NCBI GenBank assembly: GCA_964432485.1
Contig: CAYSNP010000001.1
Coordinates: forward strand, 40,115 to 104,114
Reading direction: 5' to 3'
From: CAYSNP01 sp964432485
GTDB taxonomy: Bacteria; Bacillota; Clostridia; Christensenellales; DTU072
Length of the DNA stretch: 64,000 nt
In this document: positions 43,899 through 51,800 of the stretch, piece after piece
How positions within the stretch are numbered: position 1 is the stretch's first letter
Layout of the letters: each line of letters begins with the position of its first letter
Program-made: the position numbers and the translations under genes
The notes under the pieces: model-generated
Database searches by the model: none
Seen by the model: only the letters and a program-made list of their open reading frames with translations
What the model was told of the DNA's origin: nothing

Positions 43899-45911
43899 AT
43901 GAATTTTAGCCTAAAAGACGGAGTCCTTACTTTCAAAGGCGCAACCGTTTTTTGCCACACTGATAAGACTCCGTTTATTATACTTAATGATACTGAGTAC
44001 AAATATAAGAGCTGGAGAGGCTCTCTTAAAGTAAAAAGCAGAATAAAAAGTCAGTTTCCTTTAACAAGCCTAGAATATATTAATAAAGATAGTAAAATTA
44101 TACTTAAATTTTCCAGTAAGGAACTTTTTGTTGATTTAGAATTAACTCAAGATAACAACATCTTAAAAATTATGCCTATAAAATATAGCAAAGGGTTTAG
44201 TGTGCAATTTAATTTTACTGCTGCTACCGATGAGCATTTGTTTGGGTTGGGCGAACGCTTTCTAAAATTAAACTTAAAAGGGGAAGTGGTTGAAAATACC
44301 GTTAGCGAACATACCAGCTTAGCCCCTATTTTGGCAAAAGCGTATCCGTTTTTGCAAAAACTGGGAGTTAAAGCTAAAGCTAACTTTGCCGATATTAAAA
44401 CATATTGCCCTATTCCTGTATTTACTTCCAGCAAGCTGTATACCTTGTATGTTGATTCTTCCGACTATGGGATATTTGATTTTAGCCTACCTGAATTAAC
44501 TTCGGTAACCTTTGAACAAATGCCTAAAGCAATCTATTATATAGCGGGACAAGACTATGCGCAACTCTCTTATGGCTTGCAAAAAGTGCTCCCCTCTGCG
44601 CAATACCTGCCCGATTGGGTGCACAACGGAATGATACTTGGTATAAAAGGTAGCTTAGATGAGGCGGTAACTAAAGCTATTGCCGCAAAAAAAGGGGGTA
44701 TTGCGGTATCGGGGATTTGGTGCGAAAATTGGAGCGGCTATAAGCAAACTATTGCAGGCAGACAAGTATATTGGAACTGGGAATACGATAAAGAGCTTTA
44801 TCCAAACTTGCCTGAAAAAATAAAAGAGCTTGAGCAAGAAGGGATAAACTTTTTGGCTTATAACAATCCATATTTGCTAAAAGATGCCCCTATGTATAAT
44901 GATTTTAAGGCAAAAGGTTACTTAATTAAAAATAACAAAGGTGAGGTTTACCATATTAAGACAACTACCTTTCAAGCAGGGATGATTGACCTTTCCAATC
45001 CTGCGGCTTTTGATTATACCAAAAATATGATAATACAAAATTTTATCAATATAGGTATAAAGGGCTGGATGGCTGACTTTGGCGAATATCTACCTCACGA
45101 TAGCGTATTGCATTCCGGCAATGCAAAACAAATGCATAATTCTTGGCCTGTACTTTGGGCTCGCTGTAACCGTGAAGCTATTGAGCAAAGCGGCAAAGCC
45201 GATGTTTTTTTCTTTTCCCGCTCTGGCTATGCGGGTATTGGTGCTTATTCGCCCATTTTATGGAATGGCGACCAACATACTGATTATTCTGCTGATTACG
45301 GTATGGCCAGCGTATTGCCTGCAACCTTATCTCTTGCAATGAGCGGAGTCCCTTTGTGTCATAGCGATATTGCAGGCTTTATCACCTTTGGCAAGCTGAC
45401 AAGAGATAAAGCACTTTGGATACGCTGGCTACAAATGAGCGCTTTTTCTCCTCTAATGCGCTCGCACGCCACCCCTAGGCCTGATGCCAATGTACAATTT
45501 GATTTTGATGCTGAAATTATTGCTCAAACTGCTTTATTTACTAATATACATAAATTGCTTGCACCTTATTTACAGCATATAATAAAAAATGAAGCTGGCA
45601 TAGGTATACCTGCAATAAGACCTATTTTTTATAATTATCCGCAAGAAGCGGAGCTTTACGGCAAGGAGCTTAGCTATATGCTGGGCGCAGACCTATTTGT
45701 AGCTCCCTCTTTTACCACCAATAGTAAAATAGGACAGCTTGTTCTGCCTAAAGACAATTGGGTATGCCTCTTTTCGGGGAAAGATGCTGACAAATGCTCC
45801 TTTTCAACTGATAAGATAGCGGTTCTATATAGAAAAGAAAGTGTTTTTGCTAACACTTTTGCAACTGTAACAAAATATATTAACAATTTTAACGGAGAGA
45901 AAAATGGATAA
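43899..45911 (+). CDS. GH31 alpha-glycosidase, YihQ-like subgroup
   Basis: The 670-residue retaining glycosidase has the GH31 beta-sandwich N-domain and a (beta/alpha)8 barrel from about 240. The nucleophile is D393 in MADFGEYLP and the acid/base D458 in WNGDQHTDYS; the SGVPLCHSDIAGF and FSPLMRSHATPRP segments follow. It aligns closely with E. coli YihQ sulfoquinovosidase, but of the sulfonate-binding residues I recall for YihQ (Q288, R301, W304) only Trp is kept (W292); the others are E276 and Q289. It is therefore probably not a sulfoquinovosidase. The ATG at 43899 with TTGGAG upstream is preferred to an in-frame TTG at 43887. It overlaps the symporter gene by eight bases. Confidence 0.87.
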   Translation: MNFSLKDGVLTFKGATVFCHTDKTPFIILNDTEYKYKSWRGSLKVKSRIKSQFPLTSLEYINKDSKIILKFSSKELFVDLELTQDNNILKIMPIKYSKGFSVQFNFTAATDEHLFGLGERFLKLNLKGEVVENTVSEHTSLAPILAKAYPFLQKLGVKAKANFADIKTYCPIPVFTSSKLYTLYVDSSDYGIFDFSLPELTSVTFEQMPKAIYYIAGQDYAQLSYGLQKVLPSAQYLPDWVHNGMILGIKGSLDEAVTKAIAAKKGGIAVSGIWCENWSGYKQTIAGRQVYWNWEYDKELYPNLPEKIKELEQEGINFLAYNNPYLLKDAPMYNDFKAKGYLIKNNKGEVYHIKTTTFQAGMIDLSNPAAFDYTKNMIIQNFINIGIKGWMADFGEYLPHDSVLHSGNAKQMHNSWPVLWARCNREAIEQSGKADVFFFSRSGYAGIGAYSPILWNGDQHTDYSADYGMASVLPATLSLAMSGVPLCHSDIAGFITFGKLTRDKALWIRWLQMSAFSPLMRSHATPRPDANVQFDFDAEIIAQTALFTNIHKLLAPYLQHIIKNEAGIGIPAIRPIFYNYPQEAELYGKELSYMLGADLFVAPSFTTNSKIGQLVLPKDNWVCLFSGKDADKCSFSTDKIAVLYRKESVFANTFATVTKYINNFNGEKNG

Positions 45912-47487
45912 ACCTTTGAAATTAGATGTAGATTTAGCGCAAAGAGTGCCACTGAAAGAAAAAATCTTTTTTGGACTTGCCGATATTTACGGCGGCGGAG
46001 GAGGCTCATTAATTACTGCTGTTTATTTGGTGTTTTTAGTAAACAATGGGCTAAGTCCGGGTTTAGCGGCAACAATAATTATGATAGCCAGGATTTGGGA
46101 TGCTGTAAATGACCCTATGATGGGAGTTATTTCTGACAATACCCGCAGCCGCTGGGGCAGAAGACGCCCTTATATCTTTGCAAGCGGATTCCTGCTTGTG
46201 ATTTCTTTTGCCTTGCTGTTTATGCCGCTTTACGGGATGGATAGCGTTGCTCTTAAGTTTATTTTATACTTATTTGCAATGTTGTTCTACAATACTATTT
46301 CTACCATTTTTAATGTGCCTTACTCCTCTATGTCCACAGAAATTAGCACCGATTATATGGAAAAGACAAAGGTAAACACTATAAGACTGGTATTTAGTAT
46401 GGTGAGCTCAATGATTAGCGGAGTAGTGCCGCTAATGCTAATAGAAGCACTAAATAAGCAACAACTTACCGTAGGCAACTTTACCCTAGTTATGATATTT
46501 GTATTTGGTATCCTATATGCAATTCCAATAGTGCTGTGCGCAATAAAATGTAAAGAACGGATGCCTATCCCCCAGGAAAAGACTGTATTTTCGCTTGAGG
46601 CATTTGCAAAACCGTTAAAAGTAAAGCCTTTTGTCTATCTATTATTAGCGTTTTTATTTGCATATTCCTGTATGGATTTAATCATTACAAATATAGTATA
46701 TTTTGCAGATTTTGGCATAGAATCCAGCATTGATTCCTTTATGTATATTGCATTAATTATGGTTGCCTTTACAGTTACCGTTCCATTTTACTTTATCTTA
46801 ATGAATAAAGGGGTCAACAAACCCTTGCTATTTAGGATTGGTATCCCTTTATATATTGCAGGTGCCGCTTTTCTATGTATTATTATCCCCTATTACAAAT
46901 TGCCGGAGTGGACTATTTATCCCACTTGTATTTTAATTGGTATGGGTCTAGGAGGCTCGCAAATGATGCCTTGGATTATCTTCCCTGATGTGGTGGATGC
47001 AGGCGAATTGCAGCTAAACGAACGACCTACCGGATATTTTTCGGGCATGATGACTTTTATTAAGAAATCCACTTCCGCTGTTGCCATTGGTATTAGCGGT
47101 TGGGTGCTGGAGGCAGTTGGATTCCGCAAGCCCGAAACAGATATTATAACCGGACTTGTTACAAAGTTTGAACAGCCTGCAAGCGCTGTTTGGGGCATTA
47201 GGTTGGTAATTATCGTACCTATTGTGATATTTATGAGTTTAGCTTTTTACTTTTCCAGTAAAATTAAGCTAACCGCAAGGAACTCCCGCATGATTTCTGA
47301 ATTGTTAAGTGTGCGCCAAAACTTAAAAGCATCTTCTGAGGACTCCTTATCAGCAATGACTAACGGATTCTTAGAGGATAATGAGCAAGAAGCAACTTAC
47401 AGTGAGCAAAGTTTTGTTTCTGCCTTGACAGAGCAGCAAAAGGCAAATTATGAAGAAATTAAGAGAGATGTTTTGAAAATCAGCTAA
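45904..47487 (+). CDS. GPH-family sugar:cation symporter
   Basis: A 527-residue major-facilitator transporter with 12 predicted helices, of the glycoside-pentoside-hexuronide family. The diagnostic loop 2-3 motif is present: IWDAVNDPMMGVISDNTRS followed by the basic WGRRRPYI. The C-terminal 80 residues after the last helix are hydrophilic and acidic. Its start overlaps the GH31 stop by eight bases, so uptake and cleavage of the same glycoside are likely coupled. Hexuronides, xylosides, melibiose or sulfo-sugars are possible substrates; the adjacent glucuronate operon makes a hexuronide plausible. A strong terminator follows. Confidence 0.92.
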   Translation: MDKPLKLDVDLAQRVPLKEKIFFGLADIYGGGGGSLITAVYLVFLVNNGLSPGLAATIIMIARIWDAVNDPMMGVISDNTRSRWGRRRPYIFASGFLLVISFALLFMPLYGMDSVALKFILYLFAMLFYNTISTIFNVPYSSMSTEISTDYMEKTKVNTIRLVFSMVSSMISGVVPLMLIEALNKQQLTVGNFTLVMIFVFGILYAIPIVLCAIKCKERMPIPQEKTVFSLEAFAKPLKVKPFVYLLLAFLFAYSCMDLIITNIVYFADFGIESSIDSFMYIALIMVAFTVTVPFYFILMNKGVNKPLLFRIGIPLYIAGAAFLCIIIPYYKLPEWTIYPTCILIGMGLGGSQMMPWIIFPDVVDAGELQLNERPTGYFSGMMTFIKKSTSAVAIGISGWVLEAVGFRKPETDIITGLVTKFEQPASAVWGIRLVIIVPIVIFMSLAFYFSSKIKLTARNSRMISELLSVRQNLKASSEDSLSAMTNGFLEDNEQEATYSEQSFVSALTEQQKANYEEIKRDVLKIS

Positions 47488-47504
47488 AAATATCTATAAG
47501 TACC

Positions 47505-47539
47505 GAAGCCGCTCTTTAAAAAAGCGGCTTCTTTTTTTT
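47505..47539 (+). terminator. Terminator of the GH31-symporter operon
   Basis: A perfect 9-bp stem GAAGCCGCT/AGCGGCTTC (47505-47513 and 47523-47531) with a 9-base loop precedes eight T. It lies 17 bases after the symporter stop and overlaps the end of the convergent holin-like gene. Confidence 0.92.
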
Positions 47540-47816
47540 ATTTTTTAAGTTGTTTGAATATCTGATTAGCGCCGGTTGCGGCAAGGCCATTGCAACCGCC
47601 AATAAAGATTGCCCCCAGTATATTGCTCGAAGGAATTGTTTCAGGAGATACAAAGTAGCCTAATATACCCAGTAGCATACCTGACCCCATTGCTATCAAA
47701 GGTATAATTTTGCGATATTTTTCTACTTCGGGAACAACTGACTTATATACCTCTACAATCATATAGACTATAGCAGTAATAATGGGCAGTGTCAGACATT
47801 CTGCAAAAGAGCTCAT
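47538..47816 (-). CDS. Holin-like small membrane protein
   Basis: A 92-residue protein with three hydrophobic stretches: CLTLPIITAIVYMIVEVY near the start, IIPLIAMGSGMLLGILGYFV in the middle and NILGAIFIGGCNGLAATGANQ near the end, finishing with a basic tail (FKQLKK). The layout and the Ala-Thr-Gly near the C-terminus resemble clostridial phage holins. The ATG at 47816 is chosen because AGGAGGTGG lies just upstream; a further ATG at 47834 would place that site inside the frame. There are no phage genes nearby, no lysin and no other prophage remnants, so it is either a stranded gene or recruited for another export role. Confidence 0.6.
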   Translation of the reverse strand: MSSFAECLTLPIITAIVYMIVEVYKSVVPEVEKYRKIIPLIAMGSGMLLGILGYFVSPETIPSSNILGAIFIGGCNGLAATGANQIFKQLKK

Positions 47817-47868
47817 AACGCCACCTCCTAACATTAATTATATGCAAAAGAGGTGGTATATTTGAATA

Positions 47869-49020
47869 CTAACTCTCTAGTTTAACTTGCTCTTTATCAC
47901 TTTTCTTTTTAAGTTCCAGCTGTTTAATAAATGAATTTTCGTCAATTGGCAACTCTATTTCCTTATTTAGCCAGCCGGATAAATGAATAGCGTTAGATAA
48001 GGTAAGACCGTCAATGCCATCCGCGCCCGGAGCAATTAGCGGCTCTTTACTAAGCAAATGCTCGCTAAAGTTCTTAACAATCTTAGTGTGCTGTCCAAAT
48101 ACCAGCTCCAGCAAGCTAGCCAATTTTCCTATCCTTACTACCTTTTTGGTATATGGGATTCTTGGCATAAATTTGGTGTTTACAGCATTGAACTCTTGTT
48201 CGGATTGATTTAGTTTATAATATTCCAGCTTATTTTTTTCTATAACAATTTTGCCACCGTTAGAGCTGATTTCCAGCCGATTTGTGCCTGGTGAGTCATG
48301 AGTAGATGTTACAAATAGCCCTGTTGCGCCATTTTCATATTCCAGGTAAGCAGTTACATCATTTTCTACATTAATATCCCTATGCACAGCTTCTTTAACA
48401 TAGCCCCTAACCTTTTTAGGCATACCTACCAGCCATTGGAAAAGGTCTAATTGATGAGGGCATTGATTGATTAGCACGCCGCCGCCCTCTCCCGACCAAG
48501 TGCCTCTCCAGCCGCCTTGGTCATAATACGCTTGCGGTCTGTACCAGTCAGTAATTAGCCAGCTTGCCCTTTTAAGCTCTCCCATTTGCCCGCTGTCCAT
48601 TATCTCTTTGGCTTTGCGATATAATTTATTTGTGCGCTGATTGTACATAATCCCAAAAGCTATGTCCGGACGGCTTGCCGCAAACTCATTTAGTTCTCTT
48701 ACATCTTTAGTAAAAACACCTGCGGGCTTTTCTATAATAGTGTGTATACCTTTAGAAATAGCATATTTTGCTATTGGCGGATGCAAATAATGAGGTGTAG
48801 CAATAAGCACAGCGTCCACCAATCCGCTATCAATCAACTGCTTATAATTGTCAAATGCAGGGGTATCTTTAAGCGTTTTTTTAGCCCATTCTAACCGTTT
48901 GGGGTCATTGTCGCAAACCGCACCTAGAGCAGAATTGCGTATTAGCCCGACCTTTAACTTACGAGCATGCAACGCTCCCATTTTACCAATGCCAATTATG
49001 CCATACTTTATTTTTTTCAT
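47869..49020 (-). CDS. Gfo/Idh/MocA-family oxidoreductase (paralogue 1)
   Basis: A 383-residue NAD(P)-dependent sugar or polyol dehydrogenase. The Rossmann motif GIIGIGKMGALHARKLK starts at residue 7, the EKPAG motif with the catalytic-region Lys is near 97, and the second domain includes WSGEGGGVLINQCPHQLDLFQWLVG. It is clearly related to the second Gfo/Idh protein at 51801, sharing this WSGEGGGVLINQC block and the NQRTNKLYRKAK segment. The gene starts directly after the TIM-barrel gene with no gap. The substrate is unknown; the operon context suggests a hexuronate-derived or related sugar acid. Confidence 0.88.
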   Translation of the reverse strand: MKKIKYGIIGIGKMGALHARKLKVGLIRNSALGAVCDNDPKRLEWAKKTLKDTPAFDNYKQLIDSGLVDAVLIATPHYLHPPIAKYAISKGIHTIIEKPAGVFTKDVRELNEFAASRPDIAFGIMYNQRTNKLYRKAKEIMDSGQMGELKRASWLITDWYRPQAYYDQGGWRGTWSGEGGGVLINQCPHQLDLFQWLVGMPKKVRGYVKEAVHRDINVENDVTAYLEYENGATGLFVTSTHDSPGTNRLEISSNGGKIVIEKNKLEYYKLNQSEQEFNAVNTKFMPRIPYTKKVVRIGKLASLLELVFGQHTKIVKNFSEHLLSKEPLIAPGADGIDGLTLSNAIHLSGWLNKEIELPIDENSFIKQLELKKKSDKEQVKLES

Positions 49021-49953
49021 TTATTTATTCACCTCGCTAATCAATTGTTTAAGGTTACTGTATTGCGCTACAAATACTTCTTTTCTGCTAACCGATTGAA
49101 AAGCCCCTTTTCCTAAATGCTTATCTATTTTCCGAAAAGTTTTTGCTGTCTTATTAATTTTAGCAAGCAAAGGAATCCAACCAATTACATAAGTCGGCAT
49201 CTTTAATAGCGCATACTTTGCGGTATGCGGCTCTATGGTCATAAATCCTTGATAGTTTCTTTTAGATAAATCTGCAAAGATTTCTTGGTATTTTCCGTCA
49301 CCTAAGCCCACTGGTACTTCTACCTTTGAGCTAGCGTCGCAATCTTTAATATGGTAGTATACAACATACTCCTTTAGCTGATTATAAGCATCTAACGGGT
49401 CAATATCACATTGAATAAAGTTAGAAGCATCATAAATAAGCTGTAGCCCCTTATCTTTTAGCGCATTGTAAATCTGTAGCACCCTTTCAGGAGTATCGCC
49501 ATAAATTTCTTTTTCGTTTTCATGTAGCAAAACAATACCTGTATCTTTTGTAAGCTCCAAAAAGCCATTTAGCTTTTTTATCACTTGGGGCAAATATTTT
49601 TCAGGTTCTATTAAGCAGCCAAAAAATGAAAAAATCCTAATATATTTACAATTGGTCAGCTTACAAATCTCAATTAACTCCTTTAATTGCTCCAATTGCG
49701 TTTGATAGCCTGCCTCATCATCAATTCGGATTTTGCCTAAAGAAGAGCCAATGGACGAAAACTTAATATTGTGCTTTGCCAAAAGCGGATATATATTATC
49801 CCTAAACTCTGTAAAAGTATAATTAGTAATAGTTTTTTTGCCTATTTGCCTGGGGCAAAGATACTCTTCTCCCAATTGCTTAATCAAGGCGATTTGCTCG
49901 TTTATATTAAAAGATGCTTCATCATAAAACCCTGAAATTGTTGCTTTTATCAT
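49021..49953 (-). CDS. Sugar phosphate isomerase/epimerase family protein (TIM barrel)
   Basis: A 310-residue member of the xylose-isomerase-like/AP-endonuclease-2 superfamily. The metal-site pattern is visible: VLLHENEKEIYGDTPERV (Glu), LIYDASNFIQCDIDP (Asp, Asn), YYHIKDCD (His, Lys-Asp) and FMTIEPHTAKY (Glu). Such proteins isomerise or epimerise keto-sugars or inosose derivatives. It abuts Gfo/Idh paralogue 1 and lies 12 bases after kdgK. The two may form a separate oxidation-isomerisation step that feeds the glucuronate pathway, which is an inference from gene order only. Confidence 0.85.
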   Translation of the reverse strand: MIKATISGFYDEASFNINEQIALIKQLGEEYLCPRQIGKKTITNYTFTEFRDNIYPLLAKHNIKFSSIGSSLGKIRIDDEAGYQTQLEQLKELIEICKLTNCKYIRIFSFFGCLIEPEKYLPQVIKKLNGFLELTKDTGIVLLHENEKEIYGDTPERVLQIYNALKDKGLQLIYDASNFIQCDIDPLDAYNQLKEYVVYYHIKDCDASSKVEVPVGLGDGKYQEIFADLSKRNYQGFMTIEPHTAKYALLKMPTYVIGWIPLLAKINKTAKTFRKIDKHLGKGAFQSVSRKEVFVAQYSNLKQLISEVNK

Positions 49954-49965
49954 TACTGCCTCCCT

Positions 49966-50988
49966 TTAGCGTTGCACTCTGCCCGAGCCGCCGCTATATA
50001 TTAAATGTTCTACTTCTTTAACCGATACTAAGTTGACATCTCCCTCAACAGTATGTTTAAGACAAGATGCCGCTGTCGCAAAGTCAATAACTTCTTGCCC
50101 TGCTTTACCGTTTAGGAGCGCATATATAAGTCCCGCACAAAAGCTGTCGCCGCCCCCTACCCTATCCACAATATTAATCAAATACTTTGAAGCTGTATAG
50201 CACGCATCCTTATCTATCAGCATGCCCGACCATTCGTTAATGCTGGCGGAAATACTGCCTCTTAAAGTAAAGGCAACTTCTTCAAGAGCAAAAGTCTGCA
50301 AAAGCAGTTTACCCATATCTTGATAAGCGGATATATTCAATTTTCCTTTTTCTATATCAGTATCAGCGGGGTGAATGTCAAAAACATCAGAAACATCCTC
50401 TTCATTGGCAATTAAGACATTGGTATACTCCATTAGCTCGCTCATTACTTGCTTAGCCTCTTGCCTGCTCCATAACTTGTTGCGGTAATTAAGGTCACAA
50501 CTTACGGTAATGCCCTTTTCTTTACATGCGTTAAGCATTACTTTTAGGGTATCAGCTGCATTTTGACCTAATGCAGGAGTAATGCCTGTAAAATGAAACC
50601 AATCTGCTTTATCAAGAATCCCTTCTATATCCAATTCCTCCGCTCTTAGTGTGCTAAAAGCAGAATGTGCTCTATCATAAATTACCTTACTGGGACGCTG
50701 ACTTGCGCCTTTTTCCAAAAAATAAATGCCAATTCTTTCACCGCCTCGAACAAGTTTTGAGGTATCAACTCCATTTTTCCTTAAAAAGGCAATGGCGCTA
50801 TCACCCAGCGGATTGTCAGGAAACTTACTGCAAAATACAGAATGCTGAGAGAATTGCGCTAGCGATACTGCTACATTTGCCTCACCTCCGCCATAAGTAG
50901 CGTCAAAACAATCGGCTTGTACAAAACGCTTATAGCCTTGCGGAGCAAGTCTAAGCATCATTTCGCCCATAGTAACAATTTTACTCAT
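49966..50988 (-). CDS. kdgK: 2-dehydro-3-deoxygluconokinase (PfkB family)
   Basis: Phosphorylates KDG to KDPG. The 340-residue sugar kinase starts KIVTMGEMMLRLAPQGYKRFVQA with the YGGGEANVAVSLAQF substrate element, and the PfkB C-terminal signature VDRVGGGDSFCAGLIYALL contains the catalytic Asp. The ATG at 50988 is chosen because AGGAGG lies six bases upstream. The family resembles KdgK by its N-terminal pattern, and the position between eda and other uronate genes supports the assignment. The gap to eda is ten bases. Confidence 0.92.
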   Translation of the reverse strand: MSKIVTMGEMMLRLAPQGYKRFVQADCFDATYGGGEANVAVSLAQFSQHSVFCSKFPDNPLGDSAIAFLRKNGVDTSKLVRGGERIGIYFLEKGASQRPSKVIYDRAHSAFSTLRAEELDIEGILDKADWFHFTGITPALGQNAADTLKVMLNACKEKGITVSCDLNYRNKLWSRQEAKQVMSELMEYTNVLIANEEDVSDVFDIHPADTDIEKGKLNISAYQDMGKLLLQTFALEEVAFTLRGSISASINEWSGMLIDKDACYTASKYLINIVDRVGGGDSFCAGLIYALLNGKAGQEVIDFATAASCLKHTVEGDVNLVSVKEVEHLIYSGGSGRVQR

Positions 50989-50998
50989 TGCTTGCCTC

Positions 50999-51625
50999 CT
51001 ATTGCTTTTTATAACCATCAACTATTTTTCTAAATGCCAATGCCGCCTGCTGTACAGAATCGCTTGCAGTTATACTGCCGCCCACTCCCAGCGCAAAAGC
51101 GCCTGCTTTTAACCAGTCAGCCGTATTTTCTAAATCCACTCCGCCTGTGGGGATAAAATCAGCTTGAGGGAACGGACCTTTTAAGGCTTTCAGTCCTTCA
51201 GGACGGAATACATTGCCGGGAAAGAGCTTTAGTACGCTGGCTCCCGCTTGCAATGCGTGCAAAACTTCAGTAGCTGAACCTACGCCGGGGATAACTGCAG
51301 TCCCATAACGGTTGCAACAAGCAACCGTATCCAAATCCAGCGATGGCGCAACTATAAATTGCGCACCTGAAAGCATTGCCGCTCTGGCTGTATGCATATC
51401 CAGCACCGTTCCCGCTCCAATTACAGCATCGGTATTTTCAAACTCTTTACATATTTTGCTTAAAATAACATGCGCTTGAGGCAGCGTAAAGGTAACTTCT
51501 AGAAACTTAATATTGCTTTTATAGCATTGCTCGGCTATTTTCATAGCTTCGGCTTCGCTTGAACCTCTAATTACTACAATTAAACCGTCTTTTTTAAGTT
51601 TACTAAAAAAATCACTGCTTTTCAT
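50999..51625 (-). CDS. eda: KDPG/KHG aldolase
   Basis: Splits KDPG into pyruvate and glyceraldehyde-3-phosphate. The 208-residue class I aldolase has the catalytic Glu in KFLEVTFTLPQA, VIGAGTVLDMHTARAAMLSGAQFIVAP, and the Schiff-base lysine in SVLKLFPGNVF; GPFPQADFIPTGGVDLEN is also typical. The open frame extends to 51739, but the upstream part is non-coding in character. The ATG at 51625 gives the usual length; GGAGGA lies 14 bases ahead, and an ATG at 51637 is too close to it. Downstream kdgK and the upstream structured element flank it. Confidence 0.93.
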   Translation of the reverse strand: MKSSDFFSKLKKDGLIVVIRGSSEAEAMKIAEQCYKSNIKFLEVTFTLPQAHVILSKICKEFENTDAVIGAGTVLDMHTARAAMLSGAQFIVAPSLDLDTVACCNRYGTAVIPGVGSATEVLHALQAGASVLKLFPGNVFRPEGLKALKGPFPQADFIPTGGVDLENTADWLKAGAFALGVGGSITASDSVQQAALAFRKIVDGYKKQ

Positions 51626-51645
51626 AATTATATTCATTCCTCCAA

Positions 51646-51800
51646 TGTGCCATTGTAGGCACAAAAACTTATTAAAATAACGGTGCAGATGCAAGCAAGA
51701 CGAGGCAGGCGAGGCAATCATGCGGGAGCGCCTTCCCAATATACATGACCTAGGAAAACGTAGCCTAACAATGTATTGCGATGTATATACACGTTAATTT
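51646..51800. other. Structured non-coding element between the second Gfo/Idh gene and eda
   Basis: This 155-base interval is richer in G+C than its surroundings and holds several pairing segments: TGTGCC/GGCACA (51646-51651 and 51658-51663), GGGAG/CTTCCC (about 51724-51736), and ATATACAT/ATGTATAT (51739-51746 and 51781-51788) enclosing TAGG/CCTA. Short tandem words such as GAGGCA (twice, 51702-51716) add repeat character. It interrupts an otherwise compact operon. It could be an RNA element acting on eda-kdgK or a small dispersed repeat. Confidence 0.5.

Noticed and set aside
43899..45911. Direct call of the GH31 gene as sulfoquinovosidase
   Set aside because: The overall alignment to YihQ is good, but the residues aligned with the sulfonate-contacting Q288 and R301 are Glu and Gln. 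I kept the general glycosidase call.
51626..51739. N-terminal extension of the eda frame
   Set aside because: The extension has no similarity to the aldolase family and overlaps the structured element; the product from 51625 has the usual length.
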